Shown: piece after piece, positions 25,412-34,711 of the stretch
How positions within the stretch are numbered: position 1 is the first letter of the stretch
How the letters are laid out: the number at the start of each line of letters is the position of its first letter
From: an uncultured Dysgonomonas sp.
GTDB taxonomy: Bacteria; Bacteroidota; Bacteroidia; Bacteroidales; Dysgonomonadaceae
DNA length: 64,000 nt
NCBI RefSeq assembly: GCF_900079725.1
Contig: NZ_LT599032.1
Coordinates: 5,018,054 to 5,082,053 of the forward strand
Direction of reading: 5' to 3'
The notes under the pieces: model-generated
Told to the model about the DNA's origin: nothing
Databases searched by the model: none
Seen by the model: only the letters and a program-made list of their open reading frames with translations
Made by a program: the position numbers and the translations under genes

Positions 25412-26046
25412 ACACTCCTGATCCTTTCCTGGCTGATAGTCCACAGTGTGCCGCTAAAAAATAGGCTGCCGATAAGGAAGGTAGGGTTGTAGGCAATGAA
25501 GAACATCCACAGCAGTCCCATGAGCGCAAAACTCAGGTAGATGGATAGCAATATCCATCCCGCCGTCTTTTTCATCCAGAAGAGTATGGCTGCCAGTGGC
25601 GTGATGATGACAGGAAACAGGAATATAACTACGCTGAAATCCCATCTCGTATCCTGAAACAGTCCTGTAATCAGGTCGAACTGGGTAATAATCTGCAACA
25701 GGCCAATGGCAAGGAATATAATGGCAATGGTATTAATCAGTCTGGGCGATTTGTGGGCATCGCCTTCGTTGTCCTGTATGGGGTTTATATAATCTATAAT
25801 GCCGGATCCTTTTTCTTTCAGCGTATTCTTTATCTCCTCCCTATGCTCCTTTTCTAAGGCGAGTTCTTGCTGTTGAGCTTCCAGTTCGGCTCTTGCCTTA
25901 CCTATGTCATCGGGGCTAAGATCGCGGGCATCGAGTTCGTCCCGGGCGGTCTTCACTGCTTCGGGACGGTAGTTTTCGGGGTTCTCTATAATCCGCAGCA
26001 GGGCGGTTACAGAATATGTTTTGTATACGTCTGATAACTGGCTCAT
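25318..26046 (-). CDS. Membrane protein with five predicted helices
   Basis: A 242-residue protein. Residues 1-100 are soluble, with a predicted coiled-coil Glu/Gln-rich helix (ARAELEAQQQELALEKEHREEI). Five hydrophobic segments follow at about 103-122, 133-155, 160-182, 187-203 and 220-242. Function is unknown. Its last 94 bases are duplicated at 23637, and the islet lies directly downstream of its stop, so its 3' end appears to be the integration target. The gene itself is intact. Confidence 0.7.
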   Translation of the reverse strand: MSQLSDVYKTYSVTALLRIIENPENYRPEAVKTARDELDARDLSPDDIGKARAELEAQQQELALEKEHREEIKNTLKEKGSGIIDYINPIQDNEGDAHKSPRLINTIAIIFLAIGLLQIITQFDLITGLFQDTRWDFSVVIFLFPVIITPLAAILFWMKKTAGWILLSIYLSFALMGLLWMFFIAYNPTFLIGSLFFSGTLWTISQERIRSVFKISTDTMYASVIASILIVGAILGIYFFVL

Positions 26047-26166
26047 ATTTCGTCATTATTTACACGGTAAAGATAAGATATTTATGCGAATCCATAGCTT
26101 TAAAGGCCAGAAGGAAATAAACGCTGAAAATATTGTGTAGTAGAAATCACCCTATAAAATCACATA

Positions 26167-26203
26167 TTTGCAAACTGATGCTAACACTTTTTGCCTATCT
26201 TTG
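26167..26203 (+). promoter_or_regulatory. Promoter of the GNAT gene
   Basis: TATCTTTG at 26196-26203 with TTTG at 26167-26170 gives a consensus Bacteroidetes promoter. It lies inside the longer open frame that starts at 26168, which supports the internal start at 26252. Confidence 0.65.
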
Positions 26204-26251
26204 AAAATAATAGTTGATCGAAAAAAGACAAGGCAATATTATAAAAACAAT

Positions 26252-26701
26252 ATGAAGATAATATCCGTCAAAGAGACTCCCGAATATAAAGATAAAGCGA
26301 TAGATTATATAAGCAGCAAATGGTCGGCTTCCCGAATCATTTATGATGATTGTATTTCCCATTGTCTTACATCTGCTAGCCCAGTTCCCCAATGGTATCT
26401 GTTAGAGAAAGAAAATGAAATAATAGGATGTGCAGGACTGGTAACAAACGATTTTATCAGCCGCATGGATTTATACCCCTGGGTATGTGCTGTATTTATT
26501 GAAGAAAAGCACAGGGGAAATGCATATGGTTCTCTCTTGCTGGAGAAAGCGAAGGAGGATTCCCGTAAAGCAGGTTTCCACAGCCTTTATCTTTGCACGA
26601 GCCATATCGGTTTTTACGAAAAATATGGATTCCGGTATATCGGGCAAGGCTATCATCCCTGGGACGAAGAATCTCGGATATATGAGTTTGCGGGTCTCTG
26701 A
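26252..26701 (+). CDS. GNAT family N-acetyltransferase
   Basis: A 149-residue acetyltransferase. The acetyl-CoA-binding motif region is VFIEEKHRGNAYGSLLLEKA (R-G-x-A-Y-G), followed by GFHSLYLCTSHIGFYEKYGF. The start at 26252 was chosen because a promoter precedes it and the upstream 28 codons have no family similarity. The acceptor substrate is unknown. It converges on the CDGSH gene, with only 12 bases between the stops. Confidence 0.85.
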   Translation: MKIISVKETPEYKDKAIDYISSKWSASRIIYDDCISHCLTSASPVPQWYLLEKENEIIGCAGLVTNDFISRMDLYPWVCAVFIEEKHRGNAYGSLLLEKAKEDSRKAGFHSLYLCTSHIGFYEKYGFRYIGQGYHPWDEESRIYEFAGL

Positions 26702-26713
26702 ATTTAAAATACT

Positions 26714-27412
26714 TTATTCAGGTATTTCTTCCGTGTTTCCTGCTCTATCTTCCATATGGCGGGCATCACAAAACGGTTTGTTCCGCGATTTTCCGCAACG
26801 GCAAAGTGTTACTCTGTTGCGCACGGCATACGGGCGCCCATTAGCATCTTCGATACTGATACCTCCTTTCAGCCAGATAGGCCCGTGTGTTTCGGCTACC
26901 GTATCTTCCAGAATACTTATTTCCTGAGGAAGGTTGGGTTCTATCCTTTTCCCGTCTTTAGTTACGGCTGTGAGGCGTCCACTGGGACAATCAGAACACT
27001 GCCGGATAACAGTCTCTACGGTTTCTTCATCGTCGCCCTCTTGCACCAAATCCCACGTGGTGCCATTGGTATCACAGAAACGGGCTACTGCACATAGATT
27101 CTGTGCATCGAGCATATTTATACGTTTACCTTCCGTAAATAGGGCTGTTTGCTCATACGAGCGGTGGGTGGCGGTTTCTTTTCCATAAAATCCCTGCAAA
27201 TGAGAGCCATCACAGTAGGGCTTATTTTTCGATCTCCCGCACCGGCACAAATGATAGGTCTCTTGTAATGGGAAAGTCCTGATATGCTCATAACCTGTCG
27301 ATGCTCCGTTTTCATTGTATAGATAGCCCAATTGGTTGAGTGGCACATTTCCCGTTACCTCGTAAGGGCCATTTTCCAACACTTTTACTTTTTTCGGATC
27401 TTGTGTGTTCAT
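26714..27412 (-). CDS. CDGSH iron-sulfur domain protein (two domains)
   Basis: A 232-residue protein with two CDGSH-type iron-sulfur motifs: CRCGRSKNKPYCDGSH (about residues 56-71) and CRCGKSRNKPFCDARH near the C-terminus. Each binds a 2Fe-2S cluster through three Cys and one His. Between them lies a (DUF1271-like) ferredoxin-type segment with CSDCPSG. Such proteins are thought to act in redox or iron homeostasis; the specific role is unknown. Confidence 0.9.
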   Translation of the reverse strand: MNTQDPKKVKVLENGPYEVTGNVPLNQLGYLYNENGASTGYEHIRTFPLQETYHLCRCGRSKNKPYCDGSHLQGFYGKETATHRSYEQTALFTEGKRINMLDAQNLCAVARFCDTNGTTWDLVQEGDDEETVETVIRQCSDCPSGRLTAVTKDGKRIEPNLPQEISILEDTVAETHGPIWLKGGISIEDANGRPYAVRNRVTLCRCGKSRNKPFCDARHMEDRAGNTEEIPE

Positions 27413-27633
27413 AGCTTGTTCTCTTTAGATTTGAGGTCGTCTTTGTTTTTCTTTTTCTTTTTGTCATATTCAGAGCTTAATTAATCTTCTTTTTAGAAGA
27501 ACTTCTCTTATTGTGTAAAATGACTGCGGAAGAATTTGTATCATAATGATATCAAAACTTCGATAATTTCTTAGTTGTATTCAATCTTAACAAACTGCTT
27601 GATGATTAGTTTATGAATTGACCGCGAATAAAC

Positions 27634-27667
27634 AAAAAAAAGTCCGCAACATCACATCGCAGACTTT
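27634..27667 (-). terminator. Intrinsic terminator downstream of the fucosidase gene
   Basis: On the - strand AAAGTCTGC and GCGGACTTT form a 9-bp stem with one wobble, followed by a run of T. It lies about 180 bases beyond the stop of the GH29 gene. The remaining spacer (27413-27843) shows no gene. Confidence 0.7.
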
Positions 27668-27843
27668 CCTAAACCTTAACACAAACTTTACAAAACTACA
27701 CGCCGTTATAACTGCAAACGGACGTATTATGTTCACGGGAATTTGATATTTAACATTATTATTAGATATTTTAAGAATTCTGTTATCTGAAAAGGCTTTT
27801 GACGAGTAAAAGTGTCTTCGTTTTTATGGCTTTATGTTTTTTT

Positions 27844-29151
27844 TTATTTTAGCACTATTTCTATAATGGAATCTGTTTCATCTAACCCTCCGGCGAATGA
27901 AAAAGTGACATCTCCTGTTTTTTTATCTTTCTTCCATTCGGGTTGCGCAGATATATTAATCCATTTTGCCGATTTAATGTCCGGTATATTCAGCGTAACG
28001 GATTTTGTGTCTTTATCCAGTATGTGAATATAATACGTTTTACCGATTTTTGTCACTGCGCCCCATTTCTGAGGTTTTACAAAGCCCTGCTCCGTACCGT
28101 ATATCGTATATCCGTACTTGTCCATCCATTTGCCCATCTCCTGCAGGCGTTGCACGCATTCGGGCTGTATCTGTCCGTCGGGCATAGGTCCTACGTTCAG
28201 CAGGAGGTTAGCACCCGTTCCGGCAGTGCGTATCAGCAGATGTAGAAGCTCTTTTGTGGATTTGAAATTATCGTCGGTAATGTTGAAGCCCCATGCGCCG
28301 TTTATTGTTTCACAGGTTTCGAGCGGCAGGCGTGATACTTCCTGTCCGCTATATCCCGATTTGTTCTCACCCGGTACGTCGCGTTCAAATATCTGGTAGT
28401 CTTCTCCTGCAAATGGCGGCAGATGGTGGTTATTGGCTACCAGGCATCCCGGACGAAGGGTGTGGATGAGTTTGTATATCTCGGGATAGTGCCAGTCTAC
28501 ATGCGTGGTATGGTCGGTGCGGTTTTCATCTTCGGTCTGATCCCAGTGTCCGTCGAACCATATGCCGGCAATCTCATAATTGGTAAGCAGTTCGGTCAGT
28601 TGTGCTTTCATAAAGTTGATATACGACTGCCAGTTGCTTTTCTCGGTACGTCCCGCCGCCTTTCCCGTGCGCCCTGTTTCGTACTGGTAATCGGTACGCA
28701 TCCAGTCGAGAAGGGAATAATACAATACCAGCTTCATGTCCTGTTTACGGCATTCGTCTGATAATTGCTTTATAAGGTCTTTTCCGTAAGGCGTATTCAT
28801 TATGTTCCAGTCCGACTGTTTCGTATCCCAGTTGCTGAAGCCATCGTGATGGCGGGAGGTGAACGTGATATATTTCATCCCTGCATTTTTGGCTATCCTG
28901 ACCCATTCTTTGGCATCGAAAGCTTGCGGATTGAACAGGGTTTGCAGGCGCATATAGTCTTTCCCTTTTACGGGGCGGGTGTTCATCACCCATTCTCCGG
29001 CTCCCAGCACACTATACGGGCCAAAGTGTACAAACATACCGAAACGGGCGTCTTCGAACCATCTGGTATCGGTTTTTTGCACTATTTCCTGACTATTCAT
29101 GCGGGGAATTATAAACGAAATGAGCAATAAGCTGAATAATACTTTTTTCAT
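27844..29151 (-). CDS. Alpha-L-fucosidase, glycoside hydrolase family 29
   Basis: A 435-residue secreted enzyme (signal peptide about 20 residues) hydrolysing alpha-linked L-fucose. GH29 marks are WFEDARFGMFVHFGPYS, the TSRHHDGF segment with paired His, the nucleophile in AGIWFDGHWD (Asp200), and NLLLNVGPMPDG. A short C-terminal beta domain follows. Length is normal. It stands outside any Sus locus in this window and may act on host or plant fucosylated glycans. The acid/base residue is not identifiable by eye. Confidence 0.92.
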   Translation of the reverse strand: MKKVLFSLLLISFIIPRMNSQEIVQKTDTRWFEDARFGMFVHFGPYSVLGAGEWVMNTRPVKGKDYMRLQTLFNPQAFDAKEWVRIAKNAGMKYITFTSRHHDGFSNWDTKQSDWNIMNTPYGKDLIKQLSDECRKQDMKLVLYYSLLDWMRTDYQYETGRTGKAAGRTEKSNWQSYINFMKAQLTELLTNYEIAGIWFDGHWDQTEDENRTDHTTHVDWHYPEIYKLIHTLRPGCLVANNHHLPPFAGEDYQIFERDVPGENKSGYSGQEVSRLPLETCETINGAWGFNITDDNFKSTKELLHLLIRTAGTGANLLLNVGPMPDGQIQPECVQRLQEMGKWMDKYGYTIYGTEQGFVKPQKWGAVTKIGKTYYIHILDKDTKSVTLNIPDIKSAKWINISAQPEWKKDKKTGDVTFSFAGGLDETDSIIEIVLK

Positions 29152-29292
29152 GCGTGGCTTTATTAAAAGTTAACAGGTATAAAGATAAGGAAAAGAGGGG
29201 AGAAGGGTTAAGAATAAATTATGAAAAATTAAAGATGGCATATTTTTATCCAGATTATGTTTTACTAAACATGTACTATTTATATAATTGTT

Positions 29293-29745
29293 TCATTGCG
29301 CAGATACATCTACTTTTAAATAAATCATATCTCTTAGCTGTTTCCCGTTTTCAAACATTTCGTGGTCGTAGTTGTCTATGAAAAAGTTTTTTACCGTATG
29401 CGAATAAACAAAACCATGTTTTTTGTAAAATGATAATGTTTTATTGTCGTCGCCTGTTCCAACCAAAAGTACATCACATTTATCTCTGTAGTTATCAATT
29501 ACATACCTTATCATATAACTTCCGTATCCTTTGGCCTGTTCTTTTTCGTAAGTTGCAATATTCTTGATTTCGCATGTGTTTTCATCTTCTTGTGTTACCA
29601 CGCACACCGTTTTCAGATCTGCGTCATACAGAGCCAGTAATTCTCCTCTTTGCAGATATCTGCGAATCATACTTTCTTGCTCATCGGCCAATAGCAACAA
29701 GTCCATAAACTCTTCTTTGTATTCTGTTATCTTTCTTATTTCCAT
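29293..29745 (-). CDS. GNAT family N-acetyltransferase
   Basis: A 150-residue acetyltransferase: IKNIATYEKEQAKGYGSYMIRYV contains the Q/R-x-x-G-x-G/A acetyl-CoA loop (QAKGYG), followed by VLLVGTGDDNKTLSFYKKHGF. Substrate unknown. It lies 39 bases downstream of a methyltransferase gene on the same strand, so the two probably form an operon of small-molecule modifying enzymes. Confidence 0.85.
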   Translation of the reverse strand: MEIRKITEYKEEFMDLLLLADEQESMIRRYLQRGELLALYDADLKTVCVVTQEDENTCEIKNIATYEKEQAKGYGSYMIRYVIDNYRDKCDVLLVGTGDDNKTLSFYKKHGFVYSHTVKNFFIDNYDHEMFENGKQLRDMIYLKVDVSAQ

Positions 29746-29784
29746 ATGTTTATCGTTGTTTACTTTTTTTATAAAATCTATTCC

Positions 29785-30537
29785 TTATCTACAAACAAAT
29801 GCCTGTTTTTCCGATTTATCATCAAATGGTTCTTCTTCAAACCCTCCATACTTGTGAATAATATCAAAACCATTCCGTTCCAAATATGAATCTAATTCTT
29901 GAGGGAAGAACATTCTCATATCCAGATTTTGAATAGAATCGAACTCACCATTGATATAATAATGCCATTCTATGCGATTTACCTGCGTTTTATTTTCATA
30001 TCGCATTGTCTGCTTTATCAGTACTTCTCTTCCGTCTTCAGTTGTATATCCGGCAATTTCTTTCTGCTCTTTCTCACCTTCAACTATATATTGGATATTC
30101 GGATTGAAACAATCTAACAGGAATAAACCTCCGTTTTTGAGGTGTTTTTTAACCGCATTGAATGCCTTAAATAAATCTTCATTCTTATATAAATGATGGA
30201 TTGAATTGAACGGGATAAAGATAAGGTCGTATTTTTCCTGTAAATCAAAAGTCCTGATATCTGCCTCAATAAAACGAATATCTAATCCTGCTTCAGCAGC
30301 TTTAACTTTTGCCTGTTCAAGCATTGAAGATGTGTAATCAAGCCCGCTGATATCATAACCATCCTTTGCAATGGGAATAGTCAGCCGGCCTGTACCACAG
30401 CATAGTTCAAGTATTTTAGCACCCTTATTCTTCGGTAGCCACTTTTTATAAAATTGCAAATCAAGTAGAAAGGTATTCATCCCATCATACATATTTGCAT
30501 CGTAAATCAAATCGCCAACTTTATAATCGCTATTCAT
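29785..30537 (-). CDS. Class I SAM-dependent methyltransferase
   Basis: A 250-residue methyltransferase with motif I ILELCCGTGRLTIPIA, the acidic GLDYTSSMLEQAK, the IRFIEADIR segment and the post-motif YDLIFIPFNSIHHL. The C-terminal part has strands for substrate binding. No tRNA or DNA recognition domain is visible. It lies upstream of a GNAT gene. Target unknown. Confidence 0.88.
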   Translation of the reverse strand: MNSDYKVGDLIYDANMYDGMNTFLLDLQFYKKWLPKNKGAKILELCCGTGRLTIPIAKDGYDISGLDYTSSMLEQAKVKAAEAGLDIRFIEADIRTFDLQEKYDLIFIPFNSIHHLYKNEDLFKAFNAVKKHLKNGGLFLLDCFNPNIQYIVEGEKEQKEIAGYTTEDGREVLIKQTMRYENKTQVNRIEWHYYINGEFDSIQNLDMRMFFPQELDSYLERNGFDIIHKYGGFEEEPFDDKSEKQAFVCR

Positions 30538-30730
30538 TTCCGTATTCCAATATTTGATTTAATATTTTTATTATCATTCTATTCTGTCTCACTTCCAAAA
30601 ATACAAAATATTCGGCTACAAATAATATTTACTAAACTTGTATCACCTTTCCTAATTCCCGATCTGCTAATTTTCGAATCAACTTTCTGCATTTTTTTCA
30701 AACTCATTTATCTATACTGTAAAAACAGCT

Positions 30731-31009
30731 ATGGATGCAATAATGATAAGTGTCACTCTGACATTGACCGCAATTACCGCCCTTTACTGGGGCGAAGTTC
30801 TTTCTATCCGTCTGCCCGAATTAGACAAAAGGTTCGACCGTAAGCCTTTCAACTGCCGCCCTTGTTTTACTTTCCATATTTCGTGGGTATTAGCTTTGTT
30901 ATCAGGGCTTATTTCAAGTTGCGCATACCTTGTATTTATTGGTGTATTTATATCATTCGCGCTATTTTTCATTACAAAATTTATTGATAATAAAAAGATA
31001 ACAAAATGA
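30731..31009 (+). CDS. Small phage-type membrane protein
   Basis: A 92-residue protein with hydrophobic segments at about 5-22 and 48-84 and a Cys/His-containing middle (NCRPCFTFHISW). Small membrane proteins with a CRPC-F-H-W segment occur in Bacteroidetes prophage and conjugative regions, to my knowledge without known function. The stop overlaps the next start by four bases. Confidence 0.55.
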   Translation: MDAIMISVTLTLTAITALYWGEVLSIRLPELDKRFDRKPFNCRPCFTFHISWVLALLSGLISSCAYLVFIGVFISFALFFITKFIDNKKITK

Positions 31010-31281
31010 GTGAAATGAACCTAAAATCGGAAGTAGAGCAGCTTTTAGCTGAAATTGACAGAACCCACCGATACTCGATGAGTAAGATATATAATCTTGC
31101 GAATAGAGTGTTTAATAAAAAAGACATACCTCAGTCGTGTGCTAGCTGCCTGATACGAAAAGCCCGTGAACTAAGGGGGTGGCTCAATATGCAGGAAAGT
31201 GAAACGGAAGTACCGAAATCAGCGGTAGAAACTCAGGCAAAGAAGAGAAAAAGTAAGAAAACGGGGGAGGGAAAAGTATAA
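31006..31281 (+). CDS. Small phage-associated protein
   Basis: A 91-residue protein with a CASC motif in the middle (SCASCLIRKARELRGWL) and a Lys-rich tail. It overlaps the upstream membrane-protein gene and precedes a terminase small-subunit-like gene by 53 bases. DNA binding is possible from the basic tail. Family not recognised. Confidence 0.55.
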   Translation: MSEMNLKSEVEQLLAEIDRTHRYSMSKIYNLANRVFNKKDIPQSCASCLIRKARELRGWLNMQESETEVPKSAVETQAKKRKSKKTGEGKV

Positions 31282-31334
31282 AATACGACAGTTAATACTC
31301 CTTTTCCTATTACTCACATTAAATACAAAAATAT

Positions 31335-31715
31335 ATGACAACAGTAAATTCCCTAATACGCCAAAAAAGAACAAAACAACAGCTATATACCGATCCCGAA
31401 ATGCTACTTTCCAAGGCATTTGAATACTTTACCTGGTGTGAAGAAAATCCGTGGCTGAAAAAAGAACTGATGCGTTCGGGCGAAAAGAAAGGTGAATTCT
31501 TAGAGACGCCCCTACCAAGACCATTTACTCTCTCGGGCATGTGTGTATACTGCGGCATCAGCGAATCTACATTTATGCGGTACGGCAAGGATGAAGAGAT
31601 GCGCGATGCAGCAGCCCATATTCTGGGTATAATCCGTCAGAGCTATATCGAAGGTGCTATATTGGGAGAATATAGCGCGACATTTGTGACGAATCTGCTC
31701 GAAGATTTATATTAG
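31335..31715 (+). CDS. Phage terminase small subunit-like protein
   Basis: A 126-residue protein with a helix-turn-helix-like centre (FTLSGMCVYCGISESTFMRYG) and a C-terminal helix ending GEYSATFVTNLLEDL. This order fits small terminase subunits that recognise phage DNA for packaging. The large subunit that should follow is absent; an antiporter gene on the other strand comes next. The three-gene group is therefore a stranded prophage piece, or a module displaced from the prophage at the left edge. Confidence 0.55.
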   Translation: MTTVNSLIRQKRTKQQLYTDPEMLLSKAFEYFTWCEENPWLKKELMRSGEKKGEFLETPLPRPFTLSGMCVYCGISESTFMRYGKDEEMRDAAAHILGIIRQSYIEGAILGEYSATFVTNLLEDLY

Positions 31716-31725
31716 AATAATTAAG

Positions 31726-31775
31726 AATGAAGAATGAAGAATACGAGTGGCTTGCACCATTCTTCATTCTTCATT
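31726..31775. terminator. Perfect 17-bp hairpin between convergent genes
   Basis: AATGAAGAATGAAGAAT (31726-31742) and ATTCTTCATTCTTCATT (31759-31775) pair perfectly across 16 bases. The arms are repeats of the word AATGAAG. It lies between the terminase-like gene and the antiporter gene, overlapping the last bases of the latter. Confidence 0.8.
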
Positions 31776-33177
31776 ACCTAAATACTCTGTTTATTATATT
31801 CAGCACCGGGCCTGTCATAAACGTAGTCACCAGTGCCATTATCACCATCATGGCAAATATTTCGGCATTGAGCACGCCCAGATCATAACCGATATTGAGT
31901 ACCACCAGTTCCATCAGTCCGCGTGTATTCATCAATGTACCTATGGTAAGACTGTCCTTCCAGCTTTGCCCTACATACTTTGCAGCTACCGCGCTGCCTA
32001 CAAACTTGCCGAATACAGCCACAAGGATTATCACACCGGTTATTATCCACAGATAAGAGTCGTTGAGCAATCCTATTTCGGTACGCAGCCCCGTGATGAC
32101 GAAGAATAACGGCAACAGGAGCACTAGGGCCACATCTTCTATCTTGTCTATAAACATGCTCCTGAAACGTGGATTGCTAGGCATGATAACACCGGCCATA
32201 AATGCACCGAACAGGGCGTGGATGCCGATAATCTCGGTGACAAACGAAGAACAGAGCAATACAAGGAAGAATATGGCAATAGCCGATTGTTTAAAACCCT
32301 TTTCTGTCTTTAAGGATTCTGCCGTCTTTTTGAGGAAGGGACGCACAACCTTTATCATAAATGCTACATAAGCTATAGCCAGCAGGATGGTATAAATAGA
32401 ACTGACAAACGAACCGGCCTTCACAATGGCAATCACAGCTGCCAGCAGGCACCATGCAGTGATATCGTCGGCCGCGGCACAGGTGATAACAATTGCTCCC
32501 AGTTTGGTCTTGTGTATCCCGCGTTCCTGAATGATGCGTGCCAGCACCGGAAATGCGGTTATACTCATCGATATACCCAGAAACAGACCGAACGACATGA
32601 ATGAAATGCCATCAGGAGCGAATGACGAATATATGAAATAGGCAAGCGCTATACCTGCCGCAAAAGGGATTATAATACTGGCATGGCTGATAACAACAGC
32701 TTCGTGAGCCTTGGTCTTCAATACCTTCAGATTGAGCTCCATACCTACAATAAACATAAACAAGACAAGTCCTATCTGACTCAGCACCTGTAGGCTGGCA
32801 AGTGATTTCACAGGGAATATAAATTCGGATACTTCCGGCAGGTATAGCCCTAATAATGAAGGGCCGAGTACGATTCCCGCAATTATTTCACCTACTACCA
32901 CGGGTTGTCCGATCTTATTGAAGAGCCATCCGAATACACGTGCAAAAACAATAATGATAGTTATCTGCAACAACAAGATACCCGCAGGATGTTGTATATT
33001 GGAAACAAATGAATCAAAGAAATCCTGTAACGAACTCCCTGTAGCCACATTATCTATAACATGCCGTCCGGCTTCGAGACCTTTGCCTTGGGTGATAATC
33101 CAGTAAACGAGAAAGGAAAATCCTCCGATAATGAGGATGTAGAAAAATACAGTCCTGAACTTTTTCACAAATTCCAT
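31774..33177 (-). CDS. Cation:proton antiporter (CPA2/KefB-like)
   Basis: A 467-residue inner-membrane protein with one N-terminal helix and about 12 further membrane segments of the sodium/hydrogen exchanger fold. Family marks are GEIIAGIVLGPSLLG, LFMFIVGMELNL, SMSITAFPVLARII, and CAAADDITAWCLLA with the paired Asp of the ion site, and LMNTRGLMELVVL. It lacks the C-terminal TrkA-N domain of KefB. It exchanges Na+ or K+ for protons; the ion is not determined. Single gene. Confidence 0.9.
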   Translation of the reverse strand: MEFVKKFRTVFFYILIIGGFSFLVYWIITQGKGLEAGRHVIDNVATGSSLQDFFDSFVSNIQHPAGILLLQITIIIVFARVFGWLFNKIGQPVVVGEIIAGIVLGPSLLGLYLPEVSEFIFPVKSLASLQVLSQIGLVLFMFIVGMELNLKVLKTKAHEAVVISHASIIIPFAAGIALAYFIYSSFAPDGISFMSFGLFLGISMSITAFPVLARIIQERGIHKTKLGAIVITCAAADDITAWCLLAAVIAIVKAGSFVSSIYTILLAIAYVAFMIKVVRPFLKKTAESLKTEKGFKQSAIAIFFLVLLCSSFVTEIIGIHALFGAFMAGVIMPSNPRFRSMFIDKIEDVALVLLLPLFFVITGLRTEIGLLNDSYLWIITGVIILVAVFGKFVGSAVAAKYVGQSWKDSLTIGTLMNTRGLMELVVLNIGYDLGVLNAEIFAMMVIMALVTTFMTGPVLNIINRVFR

Positions 33178-33538
33178 AGTTGTGTGCGTGTTTTTATTAT
33201 TAGTGATTTTTCATGTGGAAAAAGAAGTGAAGATTCGATCAGTAAACTTTACATATTTCTCCGCATATGTTTTATAACAGTTAAATAATAAATGCTGTTT
33301 AACTGAAAATGTTAAAAATAATCGGTTATAGAGCACAAAAGTAAAAAAATAAATATATCAAATACATTCTCATACCAAATCTTTCATGTGTTTAACTAAG
33401 AATATATCGGCTCGCTTATTGACATTGGCTCTTGTTTCCATCCCGTTTTACAGGAAAATGGCCTTAATTTAAACGTGTAAATAATAATACCTGTCCCGTA
33501 ACGTTCTAATACAGACAGGAAAAACCTAAATAAGTATT
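33178..33538. other. Spacer between divergent genes
   Basis: A 361-base AT-rich spacer upstream of both the antiporter and the first WG-repeat gene. Promoters must lie here, but no clear TAnnTTTG box was seen. No gene detected. Confidence 0.4.
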
Positions 33539-34666
33539 ATGAAAAACGTGTCCCTATACTGTTTTCTGACCATTATCCTATTTTTTCCATCCTGCGTTTT
33601 TCACAGGAATTATAAGTTTAGCCGGCTCGATTCGTTGCAATCGCTCAATGGAATATATGAAAACAGAGATAATATTATAACCCGGTCGCTGAATATGAGT
33701 GGCGAAAAGGATGTAGACCTCGTCAAGTTAGAATTTACCGATTCGCAGACACTGAATGTGTCATGCCTGGTCGATTCGGGCTTCGGGGTCAACAGGACTT
33801 TTAAAGGCAAATTCAAACCGGAGAAGGGCTATTTTGAAATCGTTTTTGATAAGAAATGGTTATGTCTTCTAATATTTTATCATCATTCGAGCGATAAGGT
33901 CAGGATAGGACGGGGCACTTTCGGAAAACTGTTTCTAACCAAGGAGGTAGCCTATAGGCAACAAACGCTCATCGTTTTCGGAGATGCATACGACTATGAC
34001 TATGGCGAAAGCCTCGACAAAGTGGAAGGAATCGTTCTGCGTCCCGCCCTCCGCTTCGAAAAATGGGGATATGCAGACCCCGAAGGCAATATTATAATAC
34101 GTCCCGTTTATGATTTTGCACGGCGGTTTGAAGGAGAAGTAGCCCGTGTACTCAAAGACAAGAAGTGGGGATTGATAGACAAGGCCGGAAACGAAATACA
34201 GGCTCCTGCCTATAGCGAAATAGAAGAGTTTGGCAGGCTGGAGATCGCACGGGCTTACCACAACAAGAAAACGGGCTTTATCAACCGGGCAGGGAAGGAA
34301 GTGGTACCTGTAATCTATGATAAAATAGATGATGTATATACCGGCGACAGTATTACCACGACAATGCTTAACGGAAAGTACGGATTTGTGAGCTATAGCG
34401 GGGTTATTGTGCCTCCTGTTTTCGATCATGCCATGCGTAGAGACGATGTCACGGGGCACAACAAGGCAATGAAACGAATTTTACCGGGGTATGTGGGTAC
34501 AGCCGAGGTAGACAGAGTGCGGTATGCAGTAGACGAAGACGGCTACATTTACAGGATGACAGGCCGATCGGAGATAGAGCCTGCATCGCGAAAGCACTGG
34601 ACAGAATTGCCTGTGCCGCAGGGACAGCAAAATATACACAGGCTTTTTCCTGTCTCGGATAAGTAA
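33539..34666 (+). CDS. WG-repeat lipoprotein
   Basis: A 375-residue lipoprotein (lipobox FFPSC, Cys19). From about residue 160 it has at least four WG repeats (KWGYADPEGNIIIRPVYD, KWGLIDKAGNEIQAPAY, TGFINRAGKEVVPVIYD, KYGFVSYSGVIVPPVFD). These form a beta-structure seen in many secreted bacterial proteins of unknown function. The first 150 residues are specific to this pair. A close paralogue follows directly at 34712, so the two arose by tandem duplication. Confidence 0.85.
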   Translation: MKNVSLYCFLTIILFFPSCVFHRNYKFSRLDSLQSLNGIYENRDNIITRSLNMSGEKDVDLVKLEFTDSQTLNVSCLVDSGFGVNRTFKGKFKPEKGYFEIVFDKKWLCLLIFYHHSSDKVRIGRGTFGKLFLTKEVAYRQQTLIVFGDAYDYDYGESLDKVEGIVLRPALRFEKWGYADPEGNIIIRPVYDFARRFEGEVARVLKDKKWGLIDKAGNEIQAPAYSEIEEFGRLEIARAYHNKKTGFINRAGKEVVPVIYDKIDDVYTGDSITTTMLNGKYGFVSYSGVIVPPVFDHAMRRDDVTGHNKAMKRILPGYVGTAEVDRVRYAVDEDGYIYRMTGRSEIEPASRKHWTELPVPQGQQNIHRLFPVSDK

Positions 34667-34711
34667 TAATCCACAACTTTTATTTATCTTAATTGCCAAT
34701 TAGCCGACACT